Origin: Lelliottia wanjuensis
Lineage (GTDB): Bacteria > Pseudomonadota > Gammaproteobacteria > Enterobacterales > Enterobacteriaceae
Assembly (NCBI RefSeq): GCF_030238365.1
Contig: NZ_JASSOT010000056.1
Coordinates: forward strand, 1 to 64,000
Length of the DNA stretch: 64,000 bases
Direction: 5' to 3'
Made by a program: the position numbers and the translations under genes. Below are positions 26,157 through 39,487 of the stretch, piece by piece; the first letter of the stretch is position 1, and each line of letters opens with the position of its first letter. The notes below the pieces were generated by a model. That model worked only from the letters and a program-made list of their open reading frames with translations. It searched no databases and was not told where the DNA came from.

Positions 26157-26190
26157 AAAAGCCAGTCTGGTTTCCAGACTGGCTTTTTTA
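26157..26190 (+). terminator. Rho-independent terminator of the atp operon
   Basis: A 14-bp stem (AAAAGCCAGTCTGG, loop TTT, CCAGACTGGCTTTT) followed by further T residues, 19 bp after the atpC stop. The A-run upstream makes it potentially bidirectional. Confidence 0.95.
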
Positions 26191-26238
26191 ATGGCTGCGT
26201 TTCAGATTCTATGGAACTGAAAAGGTGTTTTAATATTT

Positions 26239-26311
26239 TGTGATTTTAGTCACAAAAATATTGATCGGTTAAATGTTGAGGAGTAGACTTATTTTTGTGA
26301 TGTGTGTCACA
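26239..26311 (+). promoter_or_regulatory. Two perfect CRP-type sites and a candidate promoter
   Basis: TGTGATTTTAGTCACA (26239-26254) and TGTGATGTGTGTCACA (26296-26311) both match the CRP consensus half-sites TGTGA and TCACA with 6-bp spacing, and the first sits in a longer A/T palindrome. A candidate sigma-70 promoter lies between them: -35 TTGATC (26261-26266), 17-bp spacer, -10 TAGACT (26284-26289). The spacing from site 1 to the predicted start is not canonical, so the promoter placement is uncertain. The sites precede the 23-codon ORF at 26342. Confidence 0.7.
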
Positions 26312-26341
26312 TAATCAACTCCAACAACAGGGGATACCCAC

Positions 26342-26413
26342 ATGAAACTGATCAATAAAGTCATCGCTCTCTTCAGCAACATGAACGTCTCTTTCGGTAC
26401 GTTCAACCTGTAA
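26342..26413 (+). CDS. Putative 23-aa small protein downstream of two CRP sites
   Basis: An ATG preceded at 7 nt by AGGGGA opens a 23-codon frame beginning MKLINKVIALFSNMNVSF and ending TFNL before TAA. The N-terminal half is amphipathic or hydrophobic with three lysines or polar breaks, so membrane association is possible. No known family is recognised. The strong ribosome-binding site and the upstream CRP sites argue for expression; a small regulatory RNA or leader peptide is the alternative. It lies between the atpC terminator and the convergent pectate lyase gene. E. coli has no gene here as far as I recall. Confidence 0.5.
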   Translation: MKLINKVIALFSNMNVSFGTFNL

Positions 26414-26420
26414 TCTGCTG

Positions 26421-26476
26421 TATGCCGAGTGGCGCCACGCTTACCGTTGTGTGATAAGCGAAGCGCCATCTGGCAG
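26421..26476. repeat. REP-like element overlapping the 3' end of the pectate lyase gene
   Basis: Units of the form GGCGCCACGCTTACC and GATAAGCGAAGCGCCATCTGGC form a partial palindrome. The last codons of the pectate lyase frame read through this element, so its C-terminal residues are probably REP-derived. Confidence 0.6.
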
Positions 26477-28537
26477 CACTTCCCCGCCGTTATTCACGCT
26501 CTTCCCGTCTGCGATAAAATAGTTCGTCTCATCAATATTCCCGACCACCGCATCGTCATAGCGACCAGGCTGCGTGCGCACGGATTTGTTGCCGCTGAAA
26601 ATACCCTGCGTTGAAGCATCCCCATACGGGCTCGGACGGAAGATAAAGTTAAAGCGCTGATTGTCCACCGCCACATTGTTGGTCACCACCAGCTTGCCGG
26701 GATTGAAGTTGTCGGTAAAACCATCCAGCTGATTCCCTTCCGCCTTGCTGTTTCGCACCTCATGCGCCACTGGCTGCCCTTCTCCGCCGAGTTTAAATCC
26801 GTTGCTGGTGTTGTTGCGGGCGATTGAATTCTCGATCACCACAACCCCGTTCGCACCGTCCTCTATCTTATTGAACAGGTCGAAACCGTCGTCGATATTG
26901 TCGTGGGAATAGCAGTTCTCCAGACGGTTACCTTCGCCCACGCGCATCTTCACGGCAAAACCATCGGCGTTGATTTTGCCGGGATCCACATTGGCGTAAG
27001 ACTCAGAATTTTTTACCCGGTTATGGCTTGCCCACAGTGCCCGGCCCACGTTGTCCGGGGACGATATCTGAATGCCCGTATCGTCGTTCCGGTAGGCGGT
27101 CACGTTATCAATCAGGTTGTGGCTGCCCTGAATGCGCAGGCTTTTGTCGGTAATGTCGATGCCCTTGATGTGCCAGTAGCTGGCATCCACCAGCAGACCA
27201 TGAATCACGGCCTTGCCGCCTGCCTGCAATGTTTTGCGCCGATCGGCATTGCCGCTGGCAGCCAGTGGGATCTCGCTGCGCGGATACTCTCCGGCTTTGA
27301 GGATAATCGTTCCGCCAGGTGCGAGCAGATCAATCGCGGAGGCTAAATCCAGCGGCGAGGCGAGCGTACCTTTCCCGTCGGCTTTGCCGTCAGGGGCGGC
27401 GTGCAGCGTCGTATCCGTAAACCCATCTACCTTTTCAACGCTAAACGGCTGATGAATGGTTTCGCCGCTGGTGGGCGTAAAGCTCAGGCTAAAGGCGTTA
27501 TTTTCCGTCAGGGTCGCTGGCAGGCTGTACATCTCTCCGGCTTTCACCGCTTTATCGTTACCGACCACCACTTCGTTCTGACGCACACTGAAAACACCGT
27601 CATGGTTCGCACGCGCCTGAACGAGGTACTTATCCGATGTACTTTTCCCTGAGGATGCCAGCTGCACCACCGTCGGGAGTGCTTTGGCCTGCCAGGGTTT
27701 TGAAGGTACGGTTTCTGCGGCGGAGGTGGTGAGCGAGGCGTCCGATACGGTGATTTTGGCGTTACGCGAGGCGAAAAAGCCGACGTAATAGCGATCTTTA
27801 TTTTGCACAGCGATCAGGTCCGCACGCGGTACGCTTTCGCTCACCCACGCGTCACTCCCGACGGGCGACCAGGCGGTGATAAAACCGTCGTTAGTCCGCT
27901 GCAGCTTCAGACGGAATTCCGGCGTCTGGCTCAGGTCGATCTCTTCTTTAAAGCTCTGCTTTTTAATCGCTGCGCCCGCGTTACCCCAGGGCTGGGAAAT
28001 CCCTTCGCGGGTGATGGCCTGCATTTTGACCCGCTGGTGGTCCTTTTTATCCTGGGTCATGATGGCATTCATCACCAGGTTTGAGGCCGCCGGAAACTCT
28101 TCATAGCCCTCTTTCAGCGGCTGCTGGCGGGGCACGCCAATCACGTCGCGCACCAGCAGCCCTGCGCCCTCCTGCGCGGCGGGTTTTGCGCCATTCTCCG
28201 GGCCAAACTGCTCAACTTTAACGGTGGCCAGCAATTCGAAATTCTCACGAGTCGGCAGCTCGGTATAGAAAAAGGTTAACCCGTCGTGCGAGTTGGCAAT
28301 CTTCCCGCCCCGGCTTTCAATGGTGATGGGTTTTGAGAGATCCGCCGTGTCCTGCGGCGTCAGCTTTTTGCCGTCGATGGTCACGTCGTTGACGCCGATT
28401 TTTTCCGGCAACACGTTAGACGAAAAATTCAGATCGGTAGACTGCCCAAAAGCAATCGCTTTCCAGACGTGCTGCCCGGCAGCCGAGACAGCAAAGGAGC
28501 TACACATCATTAGGGCCAGAGGTATTTTATAGTTCAT
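26441..28537 (-). CDS. Secreted right-handed beta-helix pectate lyase, PL9-like (PelX type)
   Basis: A 698-aa protein with a Sec signal peptide (MNYKIPLALMMCSSFAVSAA, cleavage near residue 20), an N-terminal beta-rich region (about 25-370) and a C-terminal right-handed parallel beta-helix (about 390-660; APGGTIILKAGEYPRSEIP opens it, with repeated N-ladder segments such as ENCYSHDNIDDGFDLF and IENSIARNNTSNGFKL). Length and layout resemble PL9 exopolygalacturonate lyases such as Dickeya PelX. The two KdgR-like boxes upstream support a role in pectate breakdown, probably periplasmic or extracellular. It sits in the atpC-glmU gap, which is empty in E. coli. Exact substrate and exo/endo mode cannot be read from the sequence. 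Confidence 0.72.
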   Translation of the reverse strand: MNYKIPLALMMCSSFAVSAAGQHVWKAIAFGQSTDLNFSSNVLPEKIGVNDVTIDGKKLTPQDTADLSKPITIESRGGKIANSHDGLTFFYTELPTRENFELLATVKVEQFGPENGAKPAAQEGAGLLVRDVIGVPRQQPLKEGYEEFPAASNLVMNAIMTQDKKDHQRVKMQAITREGISQPWGNAGAAIKKQSFKEEIDLSQTPEFRLKLQRTNDGFITAWSPVGSDAWVSESVPRADLIAVQNKDRYYVGFFASRNAKITVSDASLTTSAAETVPSKPWQAKALPTVVQLASSGKSTSDKYLVQARANHDGVFSVRQNEVVVGNDKAVKAGEMYSLPATLTENNAFSLSFTPTSGETIHQPFSVEKVDGFTDTTLHAAPDGKADGKGTLASPLDLASAIDLLAPGGTIILKAGEYPRSEIPLAASGNADRRKTLQAGGKAVIHGLLVDASYWHIKGIDITDKSLRIQGSHNLIDNVTAYRNDDTGIQISSPDNVGRALWASHNRVKNSESYANVDPGKINADGFAVKMRVGEGNRLENCYSHDNIDDGFDLFNKIEDGANGVVVIENSIARNNTSNGFKLGGEGQPVAHEVRNSKAEGNQLDGFTDNFNPGKLVVTNNVAVDNQRFNFIFRPSPYGDASTQGIFSGNKSVRTQPGRYDDAVVGNIDETNYFIADGKSVNNGGEVLPDGASLITQR

Positions 28538-28577
28538 CTTATTCTCCTGATTGATAAGTGAGCGCCATTATCATCAA

Positions 28578-28638
28578 GATGAAACGGTGTTTCTTTTTTA
28601 GATGTCACAATAATGAATAATTAAAACACCGTTTTGCT
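28578..28638 (-). promoter_or_regulatory. Two KdgR-like operators upstream of the pectate lyase gene
   Basis: GATGAAACGGTGTTTCTTT (28578-28596) matches the recalled KdgR consensus AATRAAAYRNYRTTTYATT at 17 of 19 positions, and ATTAAAACACCGTTTTGCT (28620-28638) at 16 of 19. They lie 41-101 bp upstream of the lyase start, where a repressor would cover the promoter. KdgR represses pectinolysis genes in Dickeya and Pectobacterium. Confidence 0.65.
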
Positions 28639-28881
28639 TTGAACTGATCTTTATTCTTGAGGCGAAAAAATCGCTAACCTGTTGTGAACCCTTGCGACTT
28701 GCCTTAAGAAAGCTATTTTCCAGAGAAAAAGTGATTTACTCTGACCGCAAAACTATCCTCAAATAGCGAATATCGCCGGATGTTGAACGTTTTACGAGCG
28801 GTCCATTTTATGACGCAAAATATGTAGAATTTTCAACGTCAAAGGGTTTTACTTCTCACTCAAATTACAGTCAGGACGCGT

Positions 28882-30252
28882 ATGTTGAACAATACGATGA
28901 GCGTGGTCATCCTTGCCGCTGGCAAAGGCACCCGCATGTATTCCGATCTTCCTAAGGTGCTTCACACACTGGCAGGAAAGCCAATGGTGCAGCATGTCAT
29001 TGATGCCGCTGGAGAACTTGGCGCAAGCAAGGTCCATCTGGTGTATGGCCACGGCGGCGATCTGCTCAAGCAAACGCTGCGCGATGACAAACTCAACTGG
29101 GTCCTTCAGGCAGAACAGCTGGGAACGGGCCATGCGATGCAGCAGGCCGCGCCGTTCTTTGCGGATGACGAAGACATTCTGATGCTCTACGGCGATGTCC
29201 CGCTGATCGCAGTAGAAACCCTGACGCGCCTGCGTGAAGCCAAACCGCAGGGCGGCATCGGTTTATTGACCGTTAAACTCGACGATTCGACAGGCTATGG
29301 CCGCATCACCCGTGAAAACGGCAAAGTGACCGGCATCGTTGAGCACAAAGATGCGACTGACGAACAGCGTCAGATTCAGGAAATCAATACCGGCATCCTG
29401 ATCGCCAACGGCGCAGACATGAAGCGCTGGCTGGCAAAACTGAACAACAACAATGCCCAGGGTGAATACTACATCACCGATATCATTGCCCTGGCGCACC
29501 ACGAAGGAAATGAGATCGTGGCGGTTCATCCCGATCGCCTGAGCGAAGTGGAAGGCGTGAACAACCGTCTGCAGCTCTCGCGCCTGGAACGTGTTTACCA
29601 GTCCGAGCAGGCAGAAAAACTGCTGCTGGCGGGCGTGATGCTGCGCGATCCGGTGCGTTTTGATCTGCGCGGCACGCTGAATCACGGGCGCGATGTGGAA
29701 ATCGACACTAACGTTATTATTGAAGGTCAGGTCACGCTTGGGAATCGCGTCAAAATCGGTACCGGGTGTGTGATCAAAAACAGCGTGATTGGCGATGATT
29801 GCGAAATCAGCCCGTACAGCGTGGTGGAAGATTCACATCTGGAAGCGGCCTGCACCATCGGCCCGTTCGCGCGTCTGCGTCCTGGCGCCGAGCTGCTGGA
29901 AGGCGCGCACGTGGGCAACTTCGTTGAGATGAAAAAAGCGCGTCTGGGTAAGGGCTCGAAAGCGGGTCATCTGAGCTATCTGGGCGACGCGGAAATTGGC
30001 GACAACGTGAACATCGGTGCGGGTACGATCACCTGTAATTACGATGGCGCGAACAAGTTTAAAACCATCATCGGTGACGATGTGTTTGTCGGCTCCGACA
30101 CGCAACTGGTGGCGCCGGTCACCGTCGGTAAGGGTGTGACCATCGCCGCCGGAACGACAGTGACGCGCGATGTGGCGGATAATGAGCTGGTGCTCAGCCG
30201 CGTACCGCAGGTGCATAAGCAAGGCTGGCAGCGTCCGGTGAAGAAGAAGTAA
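28882..30252 (+). CDS. glmU: Bifunctional GlmU: N-acetylglucosamine-1-phosphate uridyltransferase / glucosamine-1-phosphate acetyltransferase
   Basis: A 456-aa enzyme making UDP-GlcNAc for peptidoglycan and LPS. The N-terminal nucleotidyltransferase domain (1-229) opens with [18 protein letters not shown]; the C-terminal left-handed beta-helix acetyltransferase domain (about 250-456) has hexapeptide repeats and the active-site run [19 protein letters not shown]. It is co-directional with glmS, with which it forms an operon in E. coli. Same length as in E. coli. Confidence 0.97.
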   Translation: MLNNTMSVVILAAGKGTRMYSDLPKVLHTLAGKPMVQHVIDAAGELGASKVHLVYGHGGDLLKQTLRDDKLNWVLQAEQLGTGHAMQQAAPFFADDEDILMLYGDVPLIAVETLTRLREAKPQGGIGLLTVKLDDSTGYGRITRENGKVTGIVEHKDATDEQRQIQEINTGILIANGADMKRWLAKLNNNNAQGEYYITDIIALAHHEGNEIVAVHPDRLSEVEGVNNRLQLSRLERVYQSEQAEKLLLAGVMLRDPVRFDLRGTLNHGRDVEIDTNVIIEGQVTLGNRVKIGTGCVIKNSVIGDDCEISPYSVVEDSHLEAACTIGPFARLRPGAELLEGAHVGNFVEMKKARLGKGSKAGHLSYLGDAEIGDNVNIGAGTITCNYDGANKFKTIIGDDVFVGSDTQLVAPVTVGKGVTIAAGTTVTRDVADNELVLSRVPQVHKQGWQRPVKKK

Positions 30253-30258
30253 CAACCA

Positions 30259-30290
30259 GGCGGGTGGCGCTTCGCTTACCCGCCCTACGA
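30259..30290. repeat. REP element between glmU and glmS
   Basis: A single palindrome GGCGGGTGGCGCTTCGCTTA then CCCGCC, 7 bp after the glmU stop. The rest of the 209-bp glmU-glmS gap contains the glmS leader, where the GlmZ small RNA pairs in E. coli; no confident pairing site was assigned here. Confidence 0.85.
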
Positions 30291-30461
30291 TTTTGTCTGT
30301 CGGCATCGCCGATGGATGTGGGATGAGGGGATAACATAATCCTCCGCCCAAAGGCAGTACCTAAAAATATAACCCCACTCTCTACAAGGCTCGGGGCGCC
30401 CTAAAAGGGCATAACAGGTCAGCGACAACGCGGCATAACGCCATTATCAGGAAATCTAACT

Positions 30462-32291
30462 ATGTGTGGAATTGTTGGCGCAGTTGCGCAGCGTGATATT
30501 GCTGAAATCCTTCTCGAAGGTTTACGTCGTCTGGAATACCGTGGCTATGACTCTGCCGGTCTGGCAGTAGTGGATGCAGAAGGTCATATGACCCGTCTGC
30601 GCCGTCTCGGTAAAGTGCAAATGCTGGCGCAAGCCGCGGAAGAAACGCCGCTGCACGGCGGAACCGGTATCGCGCACACCCGCTGGGCAACCCACGGCGA
30701 ACCGTCTGAAGGTAACGCCCACCCGCATGTGTCTGAACACATTGTGGTGGTGCATAACGGCATTATCGAAAACCACGAACCGCTGCGCGAAGAGTTGAAA
30801 GCGCGTGGCTACACCTTTGTCTCTGAAACTGACACCGAAGTTATCGCTCACCTGGTTCACTGGGAACTGGAGCAGGGCGGTACGCTGCGCGAAGCGGTGC
30901 TGCGCGCCATTCCTCAGCTGCGCGGCGCGTACGGTACAGTGATCATGGATTCTCGCGATCCGAGCACCCTGCTGGCGGCACGTTCCGGTAGCCCGATGGT
31001 CATCGGTATGGGTATGGGCGAGAACTTCATCGCTTCCGATCAGCTGGCACTCCTGCCGGTCACCCGTCGTTTTATCTTCCTCGAAGAGGGCGATATCGCG
31101 GAAGTGACCCGTCGCAGCGTGACGGTCTTTGATAAATCCGGCGCGCAGGTGAAGCGTCAGGAGATCGAATCGAATCTGCAGTACGATGCGGGCGACAAAG
31201 GCGCGTACCGTCACTATATGCAGAAAGAGATCTATGAGCAGCCGAACGCCATAAAGAACACCCTGACCGGGCGCATCAGCCACGGCGAGGTGGATCTGAG
31301 CGAGCTGGGTGCGAACGCCAACGAGATGCTGGCGAAGGTCGAGCATATCCAGATTGTGGCCTGCGGCACCTCTTACAACTCAGGTATGGTTTCGCGTTAC
31401 TGGTTTGAAGCGTTGGCGGGCGTACCGTGCGATGTTGAAATCGCCTCGGAATTCCGCTACCGCAAATCGGCCGTGCGCCGTAACAGCCTGATGATCACCC
31501 TTTCCCAGTCCGGTGAAACGGCGGATACCCTGGCGGCCCTGCGTCTGTCGAAAGAGCTGGGCTATCTCGGTTCTTTGGCGATCTGTAACGTCCCTGGCTC
31601 GTCGCTGGTGCGTGAATCGGATCTGGCGCTGATGACCAAAGCCGGTACTGAAATCGGCGTGGCATCGACCAAAGCCTTCACCACTCAGCTGACCGTGCTG
31701 TTGATGCTGGTGGCGAAACTGGCGCGTCTGAAAGGCCAGGATGCGTCCATTGAGCAGGATATCGTTCACGGGCTGCAGGCGCTGCCGAGCCGTATCGAAC
31801 AGATGCTGTCTCAGGACAAGCGCATCGAAGCGCTGGCAGAAGATTTCTCTGACAAACACCACGCCCTGTTCCTTGGCCGTGGCGATCAGTACCCAATCGC
31901 GCTGGAAGGCGCGCTGAAGCTGAAAGAGATCTCCTACATCCATGCGGAAGCCTACGCCGCAGGCGAGCTGAAACACGGCCCGCTGGCGCTGATTGACGCG
32001 GATATGCCGGTGATCGTGGTTGCCCCGAACAACGAACTGCTGGAAAAACTGAAATCGAACATCGAAGAAGTGCGCGCCCGTGGCGGCCAGCTGTACGTCT
32101 TCGCCGATCAGGATGCCGGGTTTGTCAGCAACGACAACATGCACATCATCGAGATGCCGCATGTTGAAGAGGTGATTGCCCCGATCTTCTACACCGTTCC
32201 GCTGCAGCTGCTGGCGTATCACGTCGCGCTGATCAAAGGCACCGACGTCGACCAGCCGCGTAACCTGGCGAAGTCCGTCACCGTAGAATAA
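30462..32291 (+). CDS. glmS: Glutamine--fructose-6-phosphate aminotransferase GlmS
   Basis: A 609-aa enzyme that makes glucosamine-6-phosphate, the first step of amino-sugar synthesis. The N-terminal glutaminase domain has its nucleophile Cys directly after the initiator Met (MCGIVGAV). Two SIS domains follow (about residues 285-425 and 460-600), with the phosphosugar-binding [14 protein letters not shown]. The C-terminus ends in the conserved [11 protein letters not shown]. Same length as in E. coli. Confidence 0.98.
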   Translation: MCGIVGAVAQRDIAEILLEGLRRLEYRGYDSAGLAVVDAEGHMTRLRRLGKVQMLAQAAEETPLHGGTGIAHTRWATHGEPSEGNAHPHVSEHIVVVHNGIIENHEPLREELKARGYTFVSETDTEVIAHLVHWELEQGGTLREAVLRAIPQLRGAYGTVIMDSRDPSTLLAARSGSPMVIGMGMGENFIASDQLALLPVTRRFIFLEEGDIAEVTRRSVTVFDKSGAQVKRQEIESNLQYDAGDKGAYRHYMQKEIYEQPNAIKNTLTGRISHGEVDLSELGANANEMLAKVEHIQIVACGTSYNSGMVSRYWFEALAGVPCDVEIASEFRYRKSAVRRNSLMITLSQSGETADTLAALRLSKELGYLGSLAICNVPGSSLVRESDLALMTKAGTEIGVASTKAFTTQLTVLLMLVAKLARLKGQDASIEQDIVHGLQALPSRIEQMLSQDKRIEALAEDFSDKHHALFLGRGDQYPIALEGALKLKEISYIHAEAYAAGELKHGPLALIDADMPVIVVAPNNELLEKLKSNIEEVRARGGQLYVFADQDAGFVSNDNMHIIEMPHVEEVIAPIFYTVPLQLLAYHVALIKGTDVDQPRNLAKSVTVE

Positions 32292-32300
32292 TCCCTTCAG

Positions 32301-32327
32301 GCTCCACCTTCGGGTGGAGCTTTTTTT
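32301..32327 (+). terminator. Rho-independent terminator after glmS
   Basis: A perfect 8-bp stem GCTCCACC / GGTGGAGC with a stable UUCG tetraloop, then seven T residues, 9 bp after the glmS stop. Confidence 0.95.
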
Positions 32328-32483
32328 ATCCCTTCCCGACGTTTTTATTTATGACAATCTGTCATCTTCAGCTACTTTTTTCAGTGTCACAGAAAGAAAA
32401 TTTTTCTGAAATCGCACTGTCATATAAGCGGCTAACACGATGATTATTAATGCTAATTTTGCAGATTCTTAAGTGAAACTTTC

Positions 32484-33632
<1,149 letters not shown>

Positions 33633-33653
33633 CAGGATATATTTAACGAAGAT

Positions 33654-33724
33654 GGCGGGTGGCGCTACGCTTACCCGCCCTACGGTTTAATCTGTAGGCC
33701 CGGTAAGCGTAAGCGCCACCGGGC
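33654..33724. repeat. REP pair between pstS and pstC
   Basis: Two units, 33654-33684 (GGCGGGTGGCGCTACGCTTA then CCCGCC) and 33695-33724 (GGCCCGGTAAGCGTAAGCGC then CACCGGGC), in BIME arrangement inside the pst operon. They may stabilise the pstS message. Confidence 0.88.
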
Positions 33725-33757
33725 ATAATCGTAAAACGTCTCAAAATAGAAGAGTGA

Positions 33758-35610
<1,853 letters not shown>

Positions 35611-35644
35611 TTTTGACGGCGCGGCACAACGCGGCGCCGAATGA

Positions 35645-36430
<786 letters not shown>

Positions 36431-36443
36431 TTTGGAGTGAATC

Positions 36444-37169
36444 ATGGACAACCTCAATCTTAACAAACACATTTCCGGCCAGTTCAACGCAGAGCTGGAA
36501 AGTATCCGCACCCAGGTGATGACGATGGGCGGCATGGTCGAGCAGCAGCTGTCTGATGCGATCACCGCCATGCATAACCAGGACAGCGATCTGGCGAAGC
36601 GCGTTGTCGAAGGCGATAAAAACGTCAACATGATGGAAGTGGCGATCGACGAAGCCTGCGTGCGCATCATCGCGAAACGTCAGCCGACGGCGAGCGACCT
36701 GCGTCTGGTGATGGCGATCATCAAAACCATCGCCGAGCTGGAACGTATTGGCGACGTGGCGGATAAAATCTGCCGCACCGCGCTGGAGAAGTTCTCCCAC
36801 CAGCACCAGCCGCTGCTGGTGAGCCTGGAATCCCTGGGCCGTCATACGGTGCAGATGCTGCATGACGTACTGGATGCGTTCGCACGTATGGATCTTGATG
36901 AAGCGGTGCGTATTTACCGTGAAGACAAGAAGGTCGACCAGGAATATGAAGGCATTGTGCGTCAGCTGATGACCTACATGATGGAAGATCCGCGCACCAT
37001 TCCAAGCGTACTCACCGCGCTGTTCTGCGCGCGTTCTATCGAGCGTATCGGCGACCGCTGCCAGAACATTTGTGAATACATCTTCTACTTCGTGAAAGGA
37101 CAGGATTTCCGTCACGTGGGCGGGGATGAGCTGGATAAGCTGCTGGCGGGGAAAGACCCGAAAGAGTGA
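36444..37169 (+). CDS. phoU: Phosphate signalling protein PhoU
   Basis: A 241-aa all-helical protein of two PhoU repeats, each with an acidic metal-binding motif ([11 protein letters not shown] near residue 70; [12 protein letters not shown] and [13 protein letters not shown]). It links Pst transport to PhoR kinase control. Last gene of the operon, 13 bp after pstB, followed by a REP-type terminator. Same length as in E. coli. Confidence 0.98.
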   Translation: MDNLNLNKHISGQFNAELESIRTQVMTMGGMVEQQLSDAITAMHNQDSDLAKRVVEGDKNVNMMEVAIDEACVRIIAKRQPTASDLRLVMAIIKTIAELERIGDVADKICRTALEKFSHQHQPLLVSLESLGRHTVQMLHDVLDAFARMDLDEAVRIYREDKKVDQEYEGIVRQLMTYMMEDPRTIPSVLTALFCARSIERIGDRCQNICEYIFYFVKGQDFRHVGGDELDKLLAGKDPKE

Positions 37170-37187
37170 TCGGTTCAGGCAGGTTTT

Positions 37188-37225
37188 GTAGGCCGGATAA
37201 GCGCAAGCGCCATCCGGCTTTTTTC
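37188..37225. terminator. REP-type hairpin serving as phoU terminator
   Basis: GGCCGGATAAGCGCAAGCGC with a CATCCGGC arm followed by TTTTTTC. It lies 1 bp before the convergent yieH stop, so it probably ends the pst-phoU transcript. Confidence 0.8.
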
Positions 37226-37226
37226 A

Positions 37227-37892
37227 TTAACGCGTAATATCCCACCCGCGCGCCTTCCACAGCTCCGGCAACTGCGCCAGATCGGTAAAGGTCGTCACTT
37301 TCGGATGGCTGATCGGCTTATTATGCGGATCGGCGCAGAAGTAAAACACCTCCATCCCCGCATCAATCCCTGACTGCGCACCGGCGCTGGAATCATCCAC
37401 CAGAATGCAGTTTTCCACGTTCACGTTCATCGCTTTCGCGGCGTGGAACATCAGGGCCGGATCCGGCTTCCAGCGCTGGATATCGTAGCCGCTGAACAGT
37501 TTTTCCGGGAAATGGTGCAACATTTCCAGCTTGCCGAGGGAGTGCTGCATTTTGCTGACCGGGCCGTTGGAGACCACGCACATCGGCACCGTCATTGAAT
37601 CGAGCAGGGCATTCGCTCCGGCGATCACTTCCAGCTCCGAGTCGAAAAGGCGTGCGACCTCGGCGCGGTAAACTGGTTCTAAGTCGGCCTTCGCCAGACT
37701 GACGCCGTGCTCAGCGTTGATAATGTCGATGATCTCGTACAGTTTGACGCCTTTGAAGCGTTTAAACGTCTCTTCGAGATCGAGCGTAATGCCAAATTCC
37801 TGGAACATGCTGACATACGCGCGGGAACAAATGACCTCACTGTCGACCAGCGTACCGTCGCAGTCGAAAAATACCGCTTCAATTCCGGACAT
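37227..37892 (-). CDS. yieH: HAD-family phosphatase YieH (6-phosphogluconate phosphatase)
   Basis: A 221-aa haloacid dehalogenase phosphatase. Motif I FFDCDGTLVDSE carries the nucleophilic Asp, motif II is CVVSNGP, and motifs III and IV are KPDPALMFHAAKA and ILVDDSSAGAQSG. The ATG at 37892 (MSGIEAVFFD) gives the E. coli length; an in-frame ATG six codons earlier is less likely. E. coli YieH acts on 6-phosphogluconate and purines in vitro. Confidence 0.95.
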   Translation of the reverse strand: MSGIEAVFFDCDGTLVDSEVICSRAYVSMFQEFGITLDLEETFKRFKGVKLYEIIDIINAEHGVSLAKADLEPVYRAEVARLFDSELEVIAGANALLDSMTVPMCVVSNGPVSKMQHSLGKLEMLHHFPEKLFSGYDIQRWKPDPALMFHAAKAMNVNVENCILVDDSSAGAQSGIDAGMEVFYFCADPHNKPISHPKVTTFTDLAQLPELWKARGWDITR

Positions 37893-38059
37893 GCCTTTCC
37901 CTTTTAACAAGTTTAACGTTTACGTAATGCAGTTTTGCGAGACGCAATCGTTGCCGTATAAGCAAAATCAATGAAAAAAAGTATCTCGCAAACGCGCCTA
38001 TTGTCGCATTTTGGTATAGGATAGCGACGGATTTTTCCCTCCTTGTTCGGAAACTGATG

Positions 38060-39397
38060 ATGAGCCAACAACACACTACCCAGACGTCTGGTCAGGGTCT
38101 GCTTGAGCGCGTGTTTAAACTGCGCGAGCACGGCACAACGGCACGCACCGAAGTGATCGCCGGTTTTACCACCTTCCTGACGATGGTTTATATCGTTTTT
38201 GTTAACCCGCAAATTCTGGGCGTTGCTGGCATGGATACCAGCGCCGTCTTCGTGACCACCTGTCTGATCGCCGCCCTCGGCAGCATCCTGATGGGCGTGT
38301 TCGCCAACCTTCCGGTCGCTCTGGCACCGGCAATGGGTCTGAACGCATTCTTCGCCTTCGTGGTGGTGCAGGCGATGGGCCTGCCATGGCAAGTGGGGAT
38401 GGGCGCCATCTTCTGGGGCGCGGTCGGCCTGCTGCTGCTGACCATTTTCCGCGTGCGTTACTGGATGATTGCTAATATCCCGGTGAGCCTGCGTGTGGGT
38501 ATCACCAGCGGTATCGGTCTGTTCATCGGCATGATGGGCCTGAAAAACGCGGGCGTGATCGTCGCCAACCCGGAAACCCTGGTGAGCATCGGCAACCTGA
38601 CCTCGCACAGCGTCCTGCTGGGCGTGCTGGGCTTCTTCATCATCGCCATTCTCGCGTCCCGTAATATTCACGCGGCGGTGCTGGTCTCGATTATCGTGAC
38701 CACCCTGCTGGGCTGGATGCTGGGCGACGTGCATTACAGCGGCATCGTCTCTGCGCCACCGAGCGTGACCACCGTGATTGGCCACGTGGATCTGGCGGGG
38801 TCGTTTAACCTCGGCCTGGCAGGCGTGATCTTCTCCTTCATGCTGGTAAACCTGTTCGACTCCTCCGGTACCCTTATCGGTGTGACCGATAAAGCGGGTC
38901 TGGCGGATGAGAAAGGTAAATTCCCGCGCATGAAGCAGGCGCTGTATGTGGACAGCATCTCGTCGGTAGCCGGTTCTTTCATCGGTACTTCTTCCGTCAC
39001 GGCGTATATCGAGTCTTCTTCCGGTGTCTCCGTCGGTGGCCGCACCGGTCTGACCGCGGTGGTCGTGGGCCTGCTGTTCCTGCTGGTGATCTTCCTCTCT
39101 CCGCTGGCGGGGATGGTTCCACCGTATGCGGCTGCAGGCGCGCTGATCTACGTCGGTGTGCTGATGACCTCGAGTCTGGCGCGCGTGAAGTGGGAAGATT
39201 TAACCGAAGCGGTGCCGGCGTTTATTACCGCCGTGATGATGCCGTTTAGCTTCTCCATCACCGAAGGTATCGCCCTGGGCTTTATCTCCTACTGCGTGAT
39301 GAAAATCGGTACCGGTCGTTTCCGCGAGCTGAGCCCATGCGTGATCGTGGTGGCGCTGCTGTTCGTGCTGAAGATTGTGTTTATCGACGCGCACTAA
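38060..39397 (+). CDS. adeP: Adenine permease AdeP
   Basis: A 445-aa NCS2/AzgA-type nucleobase permease with about 12-14 transmembrane segments that imports adenine with protons. The AzgA run RTEVIAGFTTFLTMVYIVFV opens the membrane domain, and the substrate-site segments PAMGLNAFFAF and SSGVSVGGRTGLTA are conserved. Tandem ATGs at 38057 and 38060 leave the exact start open; the second gives the E. coli length. Confidence 0.96.
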   Translation: MSQQHTTQTSGQGLLERVFKLREHGTTARTEVIAGFTTFLTMVYIVFVNPQILGVAGMDTSAVFVTTCLIAALGSILMGVFANLPVALAPAMGLNAFFAFVVVQAMGLPWQVGMGAIFWGAVGLLLLTIFRVRYWMIANIPVSLRVGITSGIGLFIGMMGLKNAGVIVANPETLVSIGNLTSHSVLLGVLGFFIIAILASRNIHAAVLVSIIVTTLLGWMLGDVHYSGIVSAPPSVTTVIGHVDLAGSFNLGLAGVIFSFMLVNLFDSSGTLIGVTDKAGLADEKGKFPRMKQALYVDSISSVAGSFIGTSSVTAYIESSSGVSVGGRTGLTAVVVGLLFLLVIFLSPLAGMVPPYAAAGALIYVGVLMTSSLARVKWEDLTEAVPAFITAVMMPFSFSITEGIALGFISYCVMKIGTGRFRELSPCVIVVALLFVLKIVFIDAH

Positions 39398-39412
39398 GGT
39401 GCGGTTTGTGGT

Positions 39413-39486
39413 GTCAGGTGGCGCTTCGCTTACCTGACCTACAGAAGAGAACAAGCCCGGTACGCGTTAGCGTCACCGGGCTTTTT
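39413..39486. terminator. REP unit plus terminator between adeP and chrR
   Basis: A REP-like palindrome at 39413-39443 and a hairpin AAGCCCGGTACGCGTTAGCG then TCACCGGGCTTTTTA (39453-39486) that ends directly before the convergent chrR stop and suits termination of adeP. Confidence 0.8.
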
Positions 39487-39487
39487 A

